Positions 62,197-64,000 of a stretch of DNA of 64,000 nucleotides are shown piece after piece. Location: the NCBI GenBank assembly GCA_008508345.1, contig QNGE01000113.1, positions 147,848 to 211,847 of the forward strand, in the 5' to 3' direction. Under the pieces are notes generated by a model. The model was not told the DNA's origin, searched no databases, and saw only the letters and a list, made by a program, of their open reading frames with translations. Source of the DNA: Paragonimus westermani. Lineage: Eukaryota > Platyhelminthes > Trematoda > Plagiorchiida > Troglotrematidae. The stretch's first letter is position 1, and the number at the start of each line of letters is the position of its first letter. Both the position numbers and the translations under genes were made by a program.

Positions 62197-63691
62197 GTGA
62201 GCCAACTTTTGCTAGGCATATGCCAACACCTGGAGATTAGCTAATCTGCAGAAGAAAAGTAAAGATACAATAGTGTTAGAGTGGTTTTTATCAGTTTCGT
62301 GTTTTGGTTTGTGTACTATGATAAGAGTACGTTGTTTATCAGTGACTATGTAGCAGTGTTTTAACACGGCGTTTCCGACACGTTGATTGTGGTGTTATTG
62401 GACTAGTGGTTATCACGTTTACATTATATGCGCAGAGACAGAAACTCTGTTCCTGTCCGGATAAGGATGTCTACTAATGAGGAGCCCCGACCGACCAACG
62501 AAACACAAGTCCATTGTCTTGTTTGAACCGAACCTGCCAAAAATCTTATCTGTACGCAAGATGTGTTGTGAAATGTGAATGGCGTTTAACGTACGTTAAG
62601 TAGTGGTGCGTGAGAGCCACAACTGAGCAACACTAACTACTTATAACAAAAAATGGTACGTAGTTGAGGGTTAGGGCATATAATAAGAATAGGCATAAAC
62701 GTGGGTATGATTAGAAATAGGCATCATGGGAGACTTACGTATAAAGTAAAAATAATGTACGGACTGAAAATACAATGGATAACGTAATTCAGATGCACGC
62801 GGTGTGTCGGTAGTGCTGAGGAGGCTGGATCACGTGGATGCGATGCGAAGCTGTAGGGTTATGGTGTGGCCCGACCTCGTCGTGCCCATTGGCTCAGCGC
62901 GTTGCTGAAGCTTTCACCCTCTGAAGCGTGGTGTTGAAATTTTTGTGCTGCGCACCTGCGAACTTAATCCTTTCTTGTGTGAGCATCGCGTACTCGTCGA
63001 CTATCGCATAAGAACGTTCAGTGAATGTGTGTGGCGTTGGCATCCGCGGCGTTGATGGAATAGGGCTTACTGTCCTTCGGGTAAATGAAGGTGGGAAACG
63101 CTTAGCGGAGCTCACAGGCTGGACCTCTACTGTCGGATTGCACGCTAGCCTATGAAGCGTGAGGTCTGAGTCTGTGGCCTTGAGCGTCGGCAGGCCGATG
63201 CGTGAGTGGGTGAGACGATAAAGTGCAGGGTCTGGTGACCAAATGCGGAGCTAGGATTGAGCTATCCCGTTTGGCGCACGGTATTGAACCGTTACACGTA
63301 CCATAAAAAATCCGTTTCAGATTTCCTTCCAAACTCAGTGTGCTCCACTAAGTATAGGCGATAATGAGTTGGTTATGTAATTTGGAAGTATTAAACAACA
63401 TCTCGATTGAATGTTATTTCCACTGTTTAGACCGAAACATCGGATCCCCCAGGCATGTGTTCACTGAACTTGGTCTGTGCTGATTTGGGTCTGCGAGTTT
63501 AATTCCTATTGTGACGAACACGGTTATGTCGAAATTCTAAAATTTGCTCCTGGCATGTGTTGCATGGGTTTGCATCTTGAGTGATCGAGGAGTTCATACA
63601 GGAACCATCATCTGATTAACTTAATTACTAACGTGTCGAGTCCGATTAGTCCATGATCATCAGTATTTCCAATCAAGATAAACAGTAATTC
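62197..63691. other. Glycogenin intron 3 (start), no further exon recognised
   Basis: Begins with GTGAGC. I searched by eye for the expected next segment (G-L-L-N-x-F-F) in all + frames and did not find it before the window ends. The right part becomes richer in GC, with minus frames at 62894-63115 and 63150-63332 lacking motifs. Confidence 0.5.
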
Positions 63692-63774
63692 TGTGGTGGA
63701 TTGTCAGGTCGGAGGTTCGAGTTTTCGAACGCTCGGCCAAATATCTCAACGCGGGGAGGTACGTTCAAAAGCCT
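63692..63774 (+). repeat. Dispersed 83-bp repeat, copy 2
   Basis: Inverted counterpart of 48012-48094 (about seven differences). It contains GGTCGGAGGTTCGAGTTTTC, which loosely resembles a polymerase III box B but has no partner A box at the right distance. It is followed by a GC-rich segment to the end of the window (63775-64000), with a + frame (63701-63907) rich in Arg and Gly that is not recognisable as a protein. Confidence 0.75.
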
Positions 63775-64000
63775 GCTGCGATCGAATCAAGAACAACGTG
63801 CGCGACCGGATGAGTCATCGCTCGACTGGATCGGACCAACGGGCGAGGCAGGACAGGCGAAATACGACAGACGGCCAGATCGGAGGCGTGGTTTTTCCAA
63901 CACTTAGAGGAACATCTCGACACGATATTGGAATACGGTCAAGACCAACATTGGGTGGATGGCGGACAGCACGAGCAGCCGGACGAGCCATCGCGCAACG

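Noticed and set aside
1..64000. CRISPR arrays, operons, prophage or other bacterial systems
   Set aside because: No regular spacer-repeat arrays or tightly packed coding genes; the content is that of an intron-rich animal genome.

Overview
The window is nuclear DNA from an animal, most likely a digenean trematode (fluke). The evidence is a host gene split into short exons by one micro-intron of 38 nt and one giant intron of about 24.2 kb, no bacterial-style gene packing, and a dense background of decayed retroelements of types common in fluke genomes: an RTE-type LINE tail reading like RLRWLGRVLRMP, CR1/Jockey-type LINEs, a Penelope-like element with a GIY-YIG endonuclease, Ty3/Gypsy integrase relics and a MULE-type transposase relic. 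The species cannot be settled from this sequence alone.

The one clear host gene is glycogenin, on the + strand. Coding exon 1 (37457-37599) holds the start codon, exon 2 (37638-37812) carries the catalytic lysine and the DxD motif, and exon 3 (62023-62196) carries the PDCFNSGVF and DGGDQ motifs. Joined, they give 164 codons whose key residues fall at the same numbers as in mammalian glycogenin-1 (K86, D102, D104, D163, Q164). The C-terminal half must lie beyond the right edge, or in exons I could not recognise.

Left third (1-37.4 kb): no host gene recognised. It holds RTE fragments at 4.9-6.0 kb (+), a nearly complete but broken LINE ORF2 at 7.9-10.7 kb (-), another LINE RT relic at 12.0-12.6 kb (-), a long CR1-like LINE with ORF1 and ORF2 at 18.6-23.4 kb (-), a Gypsy integrase relic at 26.0-26.65 kb (+), a 5'-truncated LINE tail at 29.0-29.4 kb (-), a second Gypsy integrase relic at 30.5-31.2 kb (-), and a MULE transposase relic at 32.95-33.5 kb (+). 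The rest is unassigned AT-leaning DNA.

Right two thirds (37.4-64 kb): the glycogenin gene. Its second intron holds RTE tails at 40.6, 44.6 and 51.6 kb, a Penelope-like element at 56.15-58.75 kb running antisense to the gene, inverted fragments of that element's 5' end at 55.1 and 55.9 kb (one forming a 24-bp near-perfect foldback), and an unassigned exon-like reading frame at 58.8-59.3 kb. A short repeat at 48.0 kb recurs inverted at 63.7 kb.

All mobile elements seen are broken; three reverse transcriptases have directly visible lesions in the catalytic motif. I found no rRNA, convincing tRNA, CRISPR or other cassette-type system. The most informative items are the exact glycogenin exon structure, the mutated catalytic motifs, and the foldback arrangement of Penelope 5' ends.
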